From JAGOUB01 sp964648045 (GTDB lineage Bacteria; Patescibacteriota; Gracilibacteria; Peribacterales; Peribacteraceae): a stretch of DNA of 37,894 bases. The notes under the pieces were generated by a model. That model was not told the DNA's origin, did not search any database, and worked only from the letters and a program-made list of their open reading frames with translations. Positions 24,988 to 33,044 of the stretch are shown here, piece after piece. The DNA lies in assembly GCA_964648045.1 (NCBI GenBank), contig CAZYNU010000007.1, positions 1 through 37,894 of the forward strand. Direction: 5' to 3'. The translations under genes and the position numbers were made by a program. The stretch's first letter is position 1. Every line of letters begins with the position of its first letter.

Positions 24988-25650
24988 TTAGGCTGCCTTC
25001 GTGGTGATGCCGGTATTCTCGGACTTGATAATCTTATCGATGAGGCCGTAAGCAAGCGCCTGATCGGAACTCATGAAGTTATCGCGCTCGGTATCGGCAG
25101 CCACCTGCTCGGGCTTCTTACCGGTGTGCTTGGCAATAAGCTTGTTGAGTAGATCCTTCATTTTCAGAATGTGATTGGCATGAATGGCGATGTCGGTCGC
25201 CTGACCTTCCGTGCCGCCAAGCGGCTGGTGAATCATGATTTCACTGTGCTGGAGGGCATAACGCTTGCCCTTGGCACCACCCATAAGAATGACGGCGCCG
25301 CCCGAAGCGGCCATGCCGAGACAAACCGTCGAGACATCGGGCTTCACGTGCTGCATCGTGTCGTACATGGCGAGCGTGGAGCTAACCTGTCCGCCGGGCG
25401 AGTTGACGTAGAAAGTGATGTCTTTCTTTGGATCCTGCTTCTCGAGGAAAAGAAGTTGGGCGATGATCGAGTTGGCGACATCGTCGTTGATGCCCGTACC
25501 AAGGAAAACAATGCGCTCCTCGAGCAATCGCGAGTAAATGTCGTAGACGCGTTCGCCGAACTGCGTCTTCTCGATGACAGTCGGAATAAGGAAGTTCTGG
25601 GGCAGCTTGCTCGAAGCCACGTTATAACCGGAATAGAAGGAATGAATCAT
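24988..25650 (-). CDS. clpP: ATP-dependent Clp protease proteolytic subunit
   Basis: A 220-aa serine protease forming the double-heptamer chamber served by ClpX/ClpC. The catalytic triad is visible as Ser116 in GMAASGGAV, His141 in IMIHQPLGG and Asp190 in DTERDNF, with the spacing of E. coli ClpP. YVNSPGG and RIVFLG are also typical. The N-terminal 20 residues before LIPTVIE may be a processed propeptide. A TAGAAT -10 lies at 25678-25683, 27 bases upstream. No Clp ATPase gene is adjacent. Confidence 0.97.
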   Translation of the reverse strand: MIHSFYSGYNVASSKLPQNFLIPTVIEKTQFGERVYDIYSRLLEERIVFLGTGINDDVANSIIAQLLFLEKQDPKKDITFYVNSPGGQVSSTLAMYDTMQHVKPDVSTVCLGMAASGGAVILMGGAKGKRYALQHSEIMIHQPLGGTEGQATDIAIHANHILKMKDLLNKLIAKHTGKKPEQVAADTERDNFMSSDQALAYGLIDKIIKSENTGITTKAA

Positions 25651-25730
25651 GCGATTGGGGAATGAAGTCTTTCTTCTATTCTACTATTCTTTCGCGGTTC
25701 CGGGCAGTGCGATGGGGAAAGAAATATGTT

Positions 25731-25757
25731 CTGACAAATCAAAAAAGCCTCTAGACT
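25731..25757 (+). promoter_or_regulatory. Promoter, leaderless type (CTGACA-N15-TAGACT)
   Basis: CTGACA (25731-25736) and TAGACT (25752-25757) form a slightly short promoter. The -10 ends 7 bases before ATG 25765 of miaA. Confidence 0.6.
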
Positions 25758-25764
25758 CGCGACT

Positions 25765-26706
25765 ATGTCGACTCCACTTTCCATCGCCCTCACCAAAACA
25801 CGCGAGATCACCACCGCGTCCCGCCCGCTCGTGGTCGTGACGGGGCCCACAGGCAGCGGCAAGACCAGTCTGTCGATCGAGCTGGCACTCGCCTTAAAAG
25901 GAGAGGGGATCGCGGCCGAGATCATCAATGCCGACTCACGCCAGTGCTACAAGCTCATGGACATCGGCACGGCGAAAATTACGACCGAAGAGATGCAAGG
26001 CGTGCCGCACCACCTGCTCTCGGTGCTCGACCCCAAGGAACCCGCCACCATCGCTTGGTATCAAGCCGAAGCAGAAAAGGCGATCGCCGACTGTCACGCG
26101 CGCGGCGTGGTGCCGATGCTCGTGGGGGGTTCGATGCTCTACCTCTCCAGCGTCATCGACGGGCTCAAGCCGCTGCCGTCCGACCCCGTGCTCCGCGCGA
26201 AGCTTCAGAAAATCTACGATCTCGACGAGGGCGTCACGCTGCAGAAGGAGCTCATGCACCTCGACCCCGAATCGGGCGCGACCGTGGAGCGCCGCAACGC
26301 CGTCTACCTCATCCGCGCCGTCGAGATCTGCCGACTCACCGGCAAGCCCGCCTCCATCGCGCGCGCCAAAGCGCCAAGCCCGTACACGCTCGCGCTCTTC
26401 TTCATGGACGTACCGACGGACGTGCTGGAGGCTCGCATCGTCGCTCGCACGCGCGTACTGCTGGACTCGGGTTGGGCCGAAGAAGTGGAGAACCTGCGCC
26501 GCCAGGGTTATGGCGCGAAAGACCCGGGCTTCGTCAGCCACGGGTACCGCGAGATCCTCTTCCGGCTCCAGAAGGGGAAGAACGTCGCCGAAGTAAAGAC
26601 CGATCCGTCCGTCATCGCCCAGATCAACACCGTCACGCGCCAGTACGCCAAGCGCCAGCGCACCTGGTGGCGCCGCGACGAGCGCGTCATCCGGCTGGCG
26701 GCATAA
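25765..26706 (+). CDS. miaA: tRNA dimethylallyltransferase
   Basis: A 313-aa enzyme adding a dimethylallyl group to A37 of tRNAs reading UNN codons. The P-loop VTGPTGSGKTSL (about 29-40), INADSRQCYKLMDIGTAK, HHLLSVLDP, PMLVGGSMLYLSSVIDGL and RRNAVYLIRAVEI are all conserved. QYAKRQRTWWRRD near the C-terminus is the tRNA-binding QRTWFR-type signature. The substrate tRNA-Ser(UGA) is encoded in this same window. The gene is convergent with the hypothetical at 26743. Confidence 0.97.
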   Translation: MSTPLSIALTKTREITTASRPLVVVTGPTGSGKTSLSIELALALKGEGIAAEIINADSRQCYKLMDIGTAKITTEEMQGVPHHLLSVLDPKEPATIAWYQAEAEKAIADCHARGVVPMLVGGSMLYLSSVIDGLKPLPSDPVLRAKLQKIYDLDEGVTLQKELMHLDPESGATVERRNAVYLIRAVEICRLTGKPASIARAKAPSPYTLALFFMDVPTDVLEARIVARTRVLLDSGWAEEVENLRRQGYGAKDPGFVSHGYREILFRLQKGKNVAEVKTDPSVIAQINTVTRQYAKRQRTWWRRDERVIRLAA

Positions 26707-26736
26707 AAAAGCCGCAGCCCCGGTGGGGGATGCGGC
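26705..26736 (-). terminator. Rho-independent terminator of the hypothetical at 26743
   Basis: On the minus strand GCCGCA-T-CCCC, loop, GGGG-C-TGCGGC is followed by six Ts. It resembles the terminator at 12897-12927 in its CCCC-(A)CACC-GGGG core. Confidence 0.9.
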
Positions 26737-26742
26737 GATTGG

Positions 26743-27270
26743 TCAGGAGACCTTGCGCACGACGAGCGTGCCGTCGGTGCTGAACTCGTAGATCTGGAAC
26801 CGGCCGTTGACGTGGTCCCACATCCGGGGCACCCACTTCAGGCGGCCCGCGTTCATCATCGCCGCCTCGAGATCCGGGTGCTGGGTGAGCCAGTCCTGGC
26901 TGCTCTCCAGCAGGCCGAGGTCGAGGCGAGTGCGGCCGGCAGCGGCCAAATTGATCTCCATCTGCTCGATACGGCCGGCGACCGACACCGCCGAGTCGTT
27001 CTTGAACGCCAAGCGCCAGGCCTCTTCCGCCGCCTTCATGTGGCGACAGGTCCAGGTGCGGGCGATCTCCGTCTCGGTCGTGTCGATGTCCTCGGCGGTC
27101 AGGTTGTTGGCGGCGAGGAAGGCGCGCAACTCGGTGATCTCGCTGCCGCTGTAGCACCACCAGGTCGCGGGCGACTTGGCGAGCAGCACGTTGGTCCAGA
27201 GGTTCTTGGCCCTCGTGATCTGCTCGATGCGATTCAGGACGGGGGTCACGGGAGCTTTGGGGGTCGTCAT
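26743..27270 (-). CDS. Hypothetical protein in a self-contained unit
   Basis: A 175-aa soluble protein, Trp-rich (six Trp) with many charged helices. It begins MTTPKAPVTPVLNRIEQI, and its middle reads LDLGLLESSQDWLTQHPDLE. I do not recognise a family or catalytic motif. ATG 27270 is chosen because AAGGAGA lies 8 bases upstream, one of only two clear Shine-Dalgarno sites in the window; an earlier ATG at 27306 is possible. It has a consensus TTGACA promoter about 100 bases upstream and a strong terminator. This pattern, shared with the phosphoesterase unit, suggests acquisition from a different source. Confidence 0.75.
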   Translation of the reverse strand: MTTPKAPVTPVLNRIEQITRAKNLWTNVLLAKSPATWWCYSGSEITELRAFLAANNLTAEDIDTTETEIARTWTCRHMKAAEEAWRLAFKNDSAVSVAGRIEQMEINLAAAGRTRLDLGLLESSQDWLTQHPDLEAAMMNAGRLKWVPRMWDHVNGRFQIYEFSTDGTLVVRKVS

Positions 27271-27377
27271 CGTCAGGGTCTCCTTCGGGGTTTGATAGGG
27301 AATCATCCGCCTTCGCGCAGGGTTGCGGCAAAATCGGATTCCTCCCTACCAAGCAGTGATGTGCAACGAACATGACT

Positions 27378-27405
27378 ATAGTAAAATAGTACAGATATTT
27401 GTCAA
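27378..27405 (-). promoter_or_regulatory. Consensus sigma-70 promoter (TTGACA-N16-TACTAT)
   Basis: On the minus strand TTGACA (27405-27400) and TACTAT (27383-27378) are 16 bases apart in an AT-rich island. Transcription would start near 27371, giving a leader of about 100 bases. Confidence 0.82.
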
Positions 27406-27430
27406 TATCGCTAATCTCTGCGTGGTGCAG

Positions 27431-27676
27431 TCAGGAAGCTTGCGGATAGCCGCGACTGAGCGTCAGTGCCGCAATCTCCTGGGGGCTGCGCCCTTGAGCA
27501 ACCAAAATTTTGGTCGTCTCCTGCAGATTGGGCGCCATCATCTGGGGGGCTTCCACGTCCGCCGGGAGCGACACACCCTCAGAAAGCGCCGCCAGCTCTC
27601 GATGCGTTTCGGCCGCAAGTGCCAACTTTTCGCGAGAAACATCGGCAGCAACGGGGATTTCAGGCGTGTTGGGCAT
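27431..27676 (-). CDS. Small hypothetical protein
   Basis: An 81-aa protein starting MPNTPEIPVAADVSREKLALAAE, with a Pro-rich N-terminus and an amphipathic helical C-terminus (ETTKILVAQGRSPQEIAALTL). I do not recognise it. Its start overlaps the 3' end of the upstream gene by 17 bases in another frame, so the two are translationally coupled. The start is preceded by CACTCCACCCTCCC. The reading frame is weakly supported by size alone; the overlap and the pyrimidine tract make it believable. Confidence 0.6.
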   Translation of the reverse strand: MPNTPEIPVAADVSREKLALAAETHRELAALSEGVSLPADVEAPQMMAPNLQETTKILVAQGRSPQEIAALTLSRGYPQAS

Positions 27677-28073
27677 GGGAGGGTGGAGTGGGAATGGCGA
27701 CGAGAGCAGCAAGATGACCAAGGCGACGAAGCATGTCGCCCAAGTGGTCGATCATCGTCTTCAGCTGCGGGCAGGCGTTGGGCGTGGCGGGGTTACGGTA
27801 GAAATCAACGACGTGACGCAGGGCATCGGCCAAGGTCGGCAGCACCACGTCAATCTTGCCTTGATCTACTTCAGGAGCAGAGCGATAGGCTGGCAGCAAA
27901 AGTGACTGGGGCGTGTTCGGGTTGAAATCCCCAGCGTCGATCGCGGCCACCAGCTGCTTCAGCCAATCGACATATGCGGACGGCATGCTATCGCCCAGCG
28001 GCTTGCCGGCGAGGACCTGGGCCTCGATGGAGAGGTCCGAATGCTGGCGGATGGCATGCGCGAGCTTGCTCAT
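27660..28073 (-). CDS. Hypothetical helical protein divergent from recG
   Basis: A 137-aa, mostly helical soluble protein (MSKLAHAIRQHSDLSIEAQVL...) with a His/Pro/Ala-rich C-terminus and no recognised motif. An in-frame ATG at 28082 overlaps the -10 box, whereas ATG 28073 lies 7 bases after TAGAAT, so the latter is chosen. It is divergent from recG with only 38 bases between the two start codons, and leads a two-gene unit with the small protein at 27431. Function unknown. Confidence 0.7.
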   Translation of the reverse strand: MSKLAHAIRQHSDLSIEAQVLAGKPLGDSMPSAYVDWLKQLVAAIDAGDFNPNTPQSLLLPAYRSAPEVDQGKIDVVLPTLADALRHVVDFYRNPATPNACPQLKTMIDHLGDMLRRLGHLAALVAIPTPPSHAQHA

Positions 28074-28080
28074 GGGGTCC

Positions 28081-28086
28081 ATTCTA
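28081..28086 (-). promoter_or_regulatory. Leaderless-type -10 box (TAGAAT)
   Basis: TAGAAT on the minus strand ends 7 bases before ATG 28073. It is back-to-back with the recG box, 13 bases away. Confidence 0.6.
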
Positions 28087-28099
28087 CCACATTCGGCGG

Positions 28100-28105
28100 T
28101 ATACT
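28100..28105 (+). promoter_or_regulatory. Leaderless-type -10 box of recG (TATACT)
   Basis: TATACT ends 6 bases before GTG 28112, the start in the RecG frame. Confidence 0.6.
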
Positions 28106-28111
28106 GCCCAT

Positions 28112-30182
28112 GTGCAGCCGTCGACCCCGCTCTCCGCCGTCCTCCGCACCACCCAGTCGCACCTGGAGGCGCTGGAGGGCATGGGCATCCGCACGGCCGG
28201 CGACCTGCTGCTCCACTTCCCGCGCACGCACGAGGACCTGACGCAGGTGCAGACCGCGGCCGGTTCGCCCCTGGGCGAGAAAGTGGTGCTCCGCGGCGTG
28301 CTCGGGCGGCCACAACCCATCCGCACGCGTTCGCGCTTGCACATTCTCAAGGCGCCCTTCACCGACACCGAAGGCACAACCATCACGCTCGAGTGGTTCA
28401 ACCAGCACCATCTGCAACGCACGCTCAAACAGGGGGAAGAAATCTACGTGACCGGCAAGCTGGCCGAGCCGGCCCTGCGCCGCCTCCTGGAGGAGCTCGC
28501 NNNNNNNNNNGATGCAAAACCCAACCGTCGACAAGAGCGGCGGCGAACTGGTGCACGCCGGCCGCCTGGTGCCGGTCTACCCGCAGCACGACATCATCAC
28601 CACCAAGTGGCTGCGCGAAAAGATGGTGCTGGTACGCGCCGCCATTCCACTCTTACCCGAGACGCTTGATCCAACAATGGTAGAAGAGGAAGGTCTGCCC
28701 ACGCGTGCGCAGCTGGTGGAATGGGAGCATTTCCCCGAAACGCCCGAACAAGTGGCGCGCGCCGAGGAGCGCCTCATGTTCGAGGAAGCCTTCGCCGTGC
28801 AGCGCGAAGCAGTGGCACAAAAACTGGAATGGCAGGGTGAGCGCCAGGACCGACTCAAGCTGCCGATGGACGTGGAACTCATCCGACTCTTCTTCGGCTC
28901 GCTCAAATTCACACCCACCGACGACCAGCGCAAAGCCATCTACGAGATCCTGCGCGACATGGAGAACCCGGCGCCCATGAGCCGTCTACTCGAAGGCGAC
29001 GTCGGCTCGGGCAAGACGCTCGTGGCCGTGGCCGTCATCGCCAATGCCATTCGCCACGGCGGCCAATGCGCGCTCATGGTGCCAACCGAGGTATTAGCCC
29101 GGCAGCACGCCGAAAGCATGGGGCGTATGTTGATCAATTTCCATCGCTACCTGCAAGAAAAGCCCGGCGCCCCACCGTTTCGCCTGCCATCCGTCGCCTT
29201 CCTTACCGGCTCCCTCGCCACCGGCGACGCCGACGCCGTCCGCCGCTCGGTGGCCGCCGGCACCGTTGACCTGGTGATCGGCACCCACGCGCTCATCGAA
29301 GACAGCGTTTCCTTCAAGAACCTGGTACTGGTGGTCGTGGACGAGCAGCACCGCTTCGGCGTGAATCAACGTCGCAAATTGGCGGAAAAGGGGAGTCCGC
29401 ATGTTCTCAGCATGACGGCTACGCCCATTCCACGAACACTCGCGCTCACGGCCTTCGGACACCACGATCTGTCGGTACTCTTGCAGAAACCAAGTGACCG
29501 CAAGCCCATCGACACGCGCATCATCGCCCCCGCCGAACGCACGTCACTTGAACGGTTCATCGACCGACAGATCACGGAAGGCCGACAGGCATTCGTCGTC
29601 TGCCCGCTCATCGCCGACTCCGAGAACGAAGAGATGGCCGAGGTGAAGAGCGTGGAAGCCGAGGCTGATCGTCTGCGCGGCGAGTTCCCGCACCGGCGCA
29701 TCGCCATGCTGCACGGCAAGCTAGCCGCAGCCGAAAAGGAACGAATCATGCAGTCATTCAAGGCCAAAGAAGCCGACATCCTCGTCTCAACGTCCGTTAT
29801 TGAAGTGGGCATCGACGTCCCAAACGCCGCCGTAATCGTGATAGAAGGCGCCGAACGCTTCGGCCTCTCACAGTTGCATCAGTTCCGCGGCCGGGTGGGC
29901 CGCGGCGAGCACCAGAGCTACTGCTTCCTCTGTCCGAGTACCGCCCAAGGGGCACGTTCCGAGCGGCTTAAGGCAATGGAACAGTATGCGTCGGGCTTTC
30001 AGCTCGCCGAGGTAGACTTGAAGCTCCGTGGCCCCGGCGAACTGTTCGGCTTGCGCCAGAGTGGCCTACCGGACATGCGTGTGAGCACATTGCTCAATCC
30101 AGCGCTCATCATGAAGGCCCGCCGAGCCGCCGAACGCTCACTGGGATTGACGGGAAATGACCGTGAGGCCGCCTACCATTGA
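28112..30182 (+). CDS. recG: ATP-dependent DNA helicase RecG (interrupted by assembly gap)
   Basis: A fork-remodelling helicase that reverses stalled replication forks and branch-migrates Holliday junctions. The first piece (28112-28500) starts at GTG and carries the wedge domain: ALEGMGIRTAGDLLLHFPRTHEDL and an OB-fold ending GEEIYVTGKL. The second piece (from about 28512) has GELVHAGRLVPVYP, the Walker A region LEGDVGSGKT, VVVDEQHRFGVNQR, MTATPIPRTLAL, STSVIEVGIDVPNA, and QFRGRVGRGEHQSYC. The pieces are in different frames only because ten Ns of unknown true length separate them. Seen length is about 686 aa against about 690 in the family, so little is missing. Confidence 0.93.
28501..28510. 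other. Assembly gap (10 Ns) inside recG
   Basis: Ten undetermined bases, probably a scaffolding placeholder. The frame change across it is not biological evidence of a frameshift. Confidence 0.99.
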
Positions 30183-30196
30183 CGGGTGTTGCAGAG

Positions 30197-30202
30197 TACA
30201 CT
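30197..30202 (+). promoter_or_regulatory. Possible -10 box (TACACT)
   Basis: TACACT lies 22 bases before ATG 30225. The leader includes TTTCCTCCTATCATC, again pyrimidine-rich. Confidence 0.4.
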
Positions 30203-30224
30203 GTAGCCGTTTCCTCCTATCATC

Positions 30225-30875
30225 ATGACCACGGACCCGACCCAGGATCCCACCGCCGGCTCTCCCGTTCCGCCTCCGCGTCCGGGCGACGCCGTCCCTA
30301 GTGGCGGCCTCGACCCGTCGATGGTGTTTGCGTCGCCGCCTCCGCCACCACCCAGCTCCGGTCAGGGCGATGACGGCACAGGTGACGACGGCATTCCCGC
30401 CGACTCCGGCCCGCCGCCTCCACCACCCGGAACCGTAGCCACAAAAGAGATGGGCTACGACGACGAGGATCTTCGCGTGCTCGCCGCCGTGGGTGACTAT
30501 CGCTTCGGCAGCTACGCCGCGAGCCTCACCAACGACAACATCACGATCCCCGCACACCCTGAGACAACCTTCGACGAGCAGCTGTTTCTCATGCTGCTGC
30601 GCGGCTCCATCTCGCTCACGCGCGACGAGAAATGGCGCATTTTGCAGGCCGTGCCGCGCCTGAGTCAGTTTCAGGTGGATGAACTGCAGAAGATCCTGGA
30701 TGAGGAGCGCAAGAAGTTCGGCGAACTGTCACCCAAGCACCTGCTACAGCTGCAAAAACTCGAAGTCCGTCACGTTGAAGATTGGCGCGACCTGCAAGGT
30801 GTTTCGCAGCAGCAGGCCGTGCAACAACAAGACCAGTCCGAAGCCGACGCCATTCGCAAGCAGCTCGGACTCTAA
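30225..30875 (+). CDS. Proline-rich N-terminal, helical C-terminal protein of unknown function
   Basis: A 216-aa protein. Residues 1-75 are disordered, with Pro runs (SPPPPPPSSG and GPPPPPPG) among Asp/Gly. Residues 100-216 are helical: ISLTRDEKWRILQAVPRLSQFQVDELQKILDEE followed by a Gln-rich coiled coil (QQQAVQQQDQ). There is no signal peptide. I do not recognise a named family. The RDEKWRIL.AVP.LSQ.Q.DEL pattern looks like a conserved helical module that could mediate protein-protein contacts. It follows recG by 42 bases and ends at a terminator. Confidence 0.72.
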   Translation: MTTDPTQDPTAGSPVPPPRPGDAVPSGGLDPSMVFASPPPPPPSSGQGDDGTGDDGIPADSGPPPPPPGTVATKEMGYDDEDLRVLAAVGDYRFGSYAASLTNDNITIPAHPETTFDEQLFLMLLRGSISLTRDEKWRILQAVPRLSQFQVDELQKILDEERKKFGELSPKHLLQLQKLEVRHVEDWRDLQGVSQQQAVQQQDQSEADAIRKQLGL

Positions 30876-30893
30876 GTATTGACCCAACACGCC

Positions 30894-30925
30894 AACGCCG
30901 TCCTCCGCCGGGAGGATGGCGTTTT
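30894..30925 (+). terminator. Rho-independent terminator after the proline-rich protein
   Basis: A 13-bp stem AACGCCGTCCTCC/GGAGGATGGCGTT (one G-T pair) with loop GCCG ends in TTTT. It abuts the convergent gene's stop at 30933. Confidence 0.85.
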
Positions 30926-30932
30926 GCGGGTT

Positions 30933-31301
30933 TTAGCGCACGTTGATGGTGTAGAGCCAAGCGAGCGCCAAGCCAATGACGCCGAAAGCGACACCAAGCA
31001 GCGGACCACCCTTCAATGCACGGTACATGTTTGCAAACATCAAAAAGAGAAACGAGCCGAACGACACCGCCAAGATGAACGGCGAGGTGATGAGCTCGGT
31101 AAGCAGCGGCACCTCGAACGGCAGCACTTTCATGGCCTGATACCCGCCGAGCAGGTAGAGCGCACCGCACCAAAAAAGTAGCCAGCCCAGGTAGATCGCA
31201 ATCGTCGACGACAGGGGATGATAGGTACCATCCTCGGGAACGACGGCCGGCGCCGTCGACGGCGCCGGCGTAGAAGTGGCGGCTGGCGGGATGATGTCCA
31301 T
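30933..31301 (-). CDS. Three-helix membrane protein downstream of serine-rich lipoprotein
   Basis: A 122-aa protein: a disordered Ala/Pro/Thr N-terminus (1-25) followed by three predicted membrane helices (about 32-53, 70-90 and 97-118) ending YTINVR. There is no family match. It begins 4 bases after the stop of the lipoprotein on the same strand, implying translational coupling and perhaps a joint role at the membrane. No pyrimidine tract or Shine-Dalgarno is needed at such a short junction. Confidence 0.75.
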   Translation of the reverse strand: MDIIPPAATSTPAPSTAPAVVPEDGTYHPLSSTIAIYLGWLLFWCGALYLLGGYQAMKVLPFEVPLLTELITSPFILAVSFGSFLFLMFANMYRALKGGPLLGVAFGVIGLALAWLYTINVR

Positions 31302-31305
31302 TCGC

Positions 31306-32295
31306 TTAGCGGGCGGCGATGGACTGCGTCACGTAGCGCACAGCGGCCTCAAGCGAGGCAGGCGCCGAGATTACAAAGTGACGTCCGTCGGTCCACTCAC
31401 GGTAGCCGTAGACCATGTCGCCCTGCACGCTCACGCTGCCATCGGTCGCCTGCACTGAGGCGAGGGTGCCCGTCTGCAACGACACCTTCAACGGACCATC
31501 ACCGGAGGCCAGGATTTCATCCGGTCCTACTTCAACCGTGATCAAAGCGCCGCCGCCCAGGAAGGAACTGAACCACCAGTTCTTGTGAACAGGAATGCAG
31601 AAGCCGTAGCCCTGCGAGCAGTACTCCTGTGTCCAGGCGGAAGCCGCCATATTCTGCTTAGCCATGCGATCGGTACGGTCTTGCATGAGGGCATTTGCGT
31701 CGGAAACGGACGACGAGGCCTCGGCCGAGCTGCTGGTCTTGGAAGCAGAGGAACTGACGGAACTGGAAGAAACGCTGCTCGATGCTGGCTGCGCACTGCT
31801 CACGCTGCTGCTGGTCTTGGAAGCAGAGGACGAGACAGACGACGAACTCACAACAGATGACGAGCTAGAAAGTGAGGAGGAAGACGACGATGTCGAACTC
31901 GACGAGAGTATCTCACCCGAACCGGACGAGGAACTGACGCTGCTAGATGACGAAGGAATCGATCCCGCTGGCGCAATTTGCGACACGTCGACAATGGTGC
32001 CGCCGGCCTCGGTGGTCTCGCGGGCGGTGCCCGTCAGCTCCACGCGTTGGCCGATGTAGCGATTGAGGTTGGCCGTGCTGCTTTGAAGCAAGACGAAGCG
32101 GCCGTCATCCAACTCGAGACGATGCGTTCCCTCCATGTAAATACTAATGCCAGCCGGCTGAACGACGCCGGTGTACGTGGCGACGGTCGTCGCGACCGAG
32201 CGACTGGAAGACGACTCACCGGCAGATGGGCCCGTGAGCGGACTGCAAGCGGCCAGAGAGACGACAACGAGAGACAAGAGGAGCGAGTGACGCAT
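31306..32295 (-). CDS. Serine-rich lipoprotein with OB-fold-like domain
   Basis: A 329-aa lipoprotein: signal and lipobox LAAC (Cys17), then residues 37-110 with ISIYMEGTHRLELDDGRFVLL and IGQRVELTGTARET, a pattern typical of OB-fold sugar- or nucleic-acid-binding-like domains. A linker of about 85 residues is almost pure Ser with Val/Lys/Thr, containing a repeated SSVSSSSVSSSASKTSSS unit. A C-terminal domain (210-329) has YCSQGYGFCIPVHKNWWF with two Cys that could bridge. The linker probably spans the cell wall to present the C-terminal domain. The start is preceded by CTTTCCGCCCTCCCGCGT. Confidence 0.8.
   Translation of the reverse strand: MRHSLLLSLVVVSLAACSPLTGPSAGESSSSRSVATTVATYTGVVQPAGISIYMEGTHRLELDDGRFVLLQSSTANLNRYIGQRVELTGTARETTEAGGTIVDVSQIAPAGSIPSSSSSVSSSSGSGEILSSSSTSSSSSSLSSSSSVVSSSSVSSSASKTSSSVSSAQPASSSVSSSSVSSSASKTSSSAEASSSVSDANALMQDRTDRMAKQNMAASAWTQEYCSQGYGFCIPVHKNWWFSSFLGGGALITVEVGPDEILASGDGPLKVSLQTGTLASVQATDGSVSVQGDMVYGYREWTDGRHFVISAPASLEAAVRYVTQSIAAR
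31729..31830. repeat. Direct repeat of 24 bases within the serine-rich linker
   Basis: GCTGCTGGTCTTGGAAGCAG followed by AGGA occurs at 31729-31752 and again at 31807-31830. It encodes the repeated ASKTSSS part of the linker and reflects recent internal duplication. Confidence 0.85.
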
Positions 32296-32358
32296 ACGCG
32301 GGAGGGCGGAAAGAATGCACTTATGCTACCGCTGCTACATAACGTGTCAAACAAGCGA

Positions 32359-32388
32359 TTCGCAAAATGCCGACACTCTCCTTAGAGT
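32359..32388 (+). promoter_or_regulatory. Promoter, leaderless type (TTCGCA-N18-TAGAGT)
   Basis: TTCGCA (32359-32364) and TAGAGT (32383-32388) are 18 bases apart. The -10 ends 6 bases before ATG 32395. Confidence 0.55.
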
Positions 32389-32394
32389 GGACTC

Positions 32395-33036
32395 ATGACG
32401 CTCATCGCCAGGCTCATTGACGTTGTCTTGCAGCTCGATGTCCATTTGGCCGCGTTCATTGCCGACATCGGCCTGCCAACGACCTACGCCGTCATTTTCT
32501 TTATCATCGTGGGCGAGACGGGCCTGGTGGTCGCGCCGTTCCTGCCCGGCGACTCGCTGCTCTTCGCCGCCGGCGCGCTCTCGGCCCGGGGCCTTCTCAG
32601 CGTCTGGCTGCTACTGCCGCTGCTCTGGCTGGCGGCCGTCGCGGGCGACTCGCTCAACTACGCCTTGGGCAAGCACATCGGCGTAAAAGCCTTCCGTAAG
32701 GACTCACGCTTTCTCAACCATGGTCACCTCGAACAGACCCGCGCCTTCTTCAAGCGGCATGGCGGCAAGTCCATCGTGCTCGCACGCTTCCTGCCGTTCG
32801 TGCGCACTGGCGCGCCGTTCATAGCTGGTGTCAGCCACATGCCCTACGGCTTATTCCTACTCTACAATGTCGTCGGCGGCGCCATCTGGGTGGGGCTCTT
32901 TGTGCTCGGCGGCTATTTCTTCGGCCAAATCCCGGCGGTGGAAGAAAATTTTTCGCTCGTCATCCTGACCATCATCGCGTTCTCGGCGGTGCCGGCGACG
33001 ATAACTTGGGCACGGTCGCACTTTAAGAGCGCGTGA
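32395..33036 (+). CDS. DedA-family membrane protein
   Basis: A 213-aa protein of the DedA/SNARE-associated family, thought to flip lipid carriers or phospholipids and to support membrane-potential homeostasis. Characteristic segments are visible: VAPFLPGDSLLFAAGAL near residue 47, NYALGKHIGVKAF, and FFKRHGGKSIVLARFLPFVRTGAPFIAG (about 122-148), whose Arg residues are functionally important. About five membrane helices are predicted. A -10 box 6 bases upstream suggests a leaderless mRNA. It is followed by the tRNA-Ser gene on the other strand. Confidence 0.92.
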   Translation: MTLIARLIDVVLQLDVHLAAFIADIGLPTTYAVIFFIIVGETGLVVAPFLPGDSLLFAAGALSARGLLSVWLLLPLLWLAAVAGDSLNYALGKHIGVKAFRKDSRFLNHGHLEQTRAFFKRHGGKSIVLARFLPFVRTGAPFIAGVSHMPYGLFLLYNVVGGAIWVGLFVLGGYFFGQIPAVEENFSLVILTIIAFSAVPATITWARSHFKSA

Positions 33037-33044
33037 CGAGCACT

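Noticed and set aside
28500..28512. A frameshift splitting recG
   Set aside because: The frame change spans ten Ns of unknown true length, so it is an assembly artefact until closed.
31700..31960. CRISPR-like repeats
   Set aside because: The repeats are coding, degenerate and lack regular unique spacers; no cas genes are present.
31664..32059. An acidic Glu/Leu-rich plus-strand frame
   Set aside because: It is the complement of the Ser-rich linker codons of the lipoprotein.
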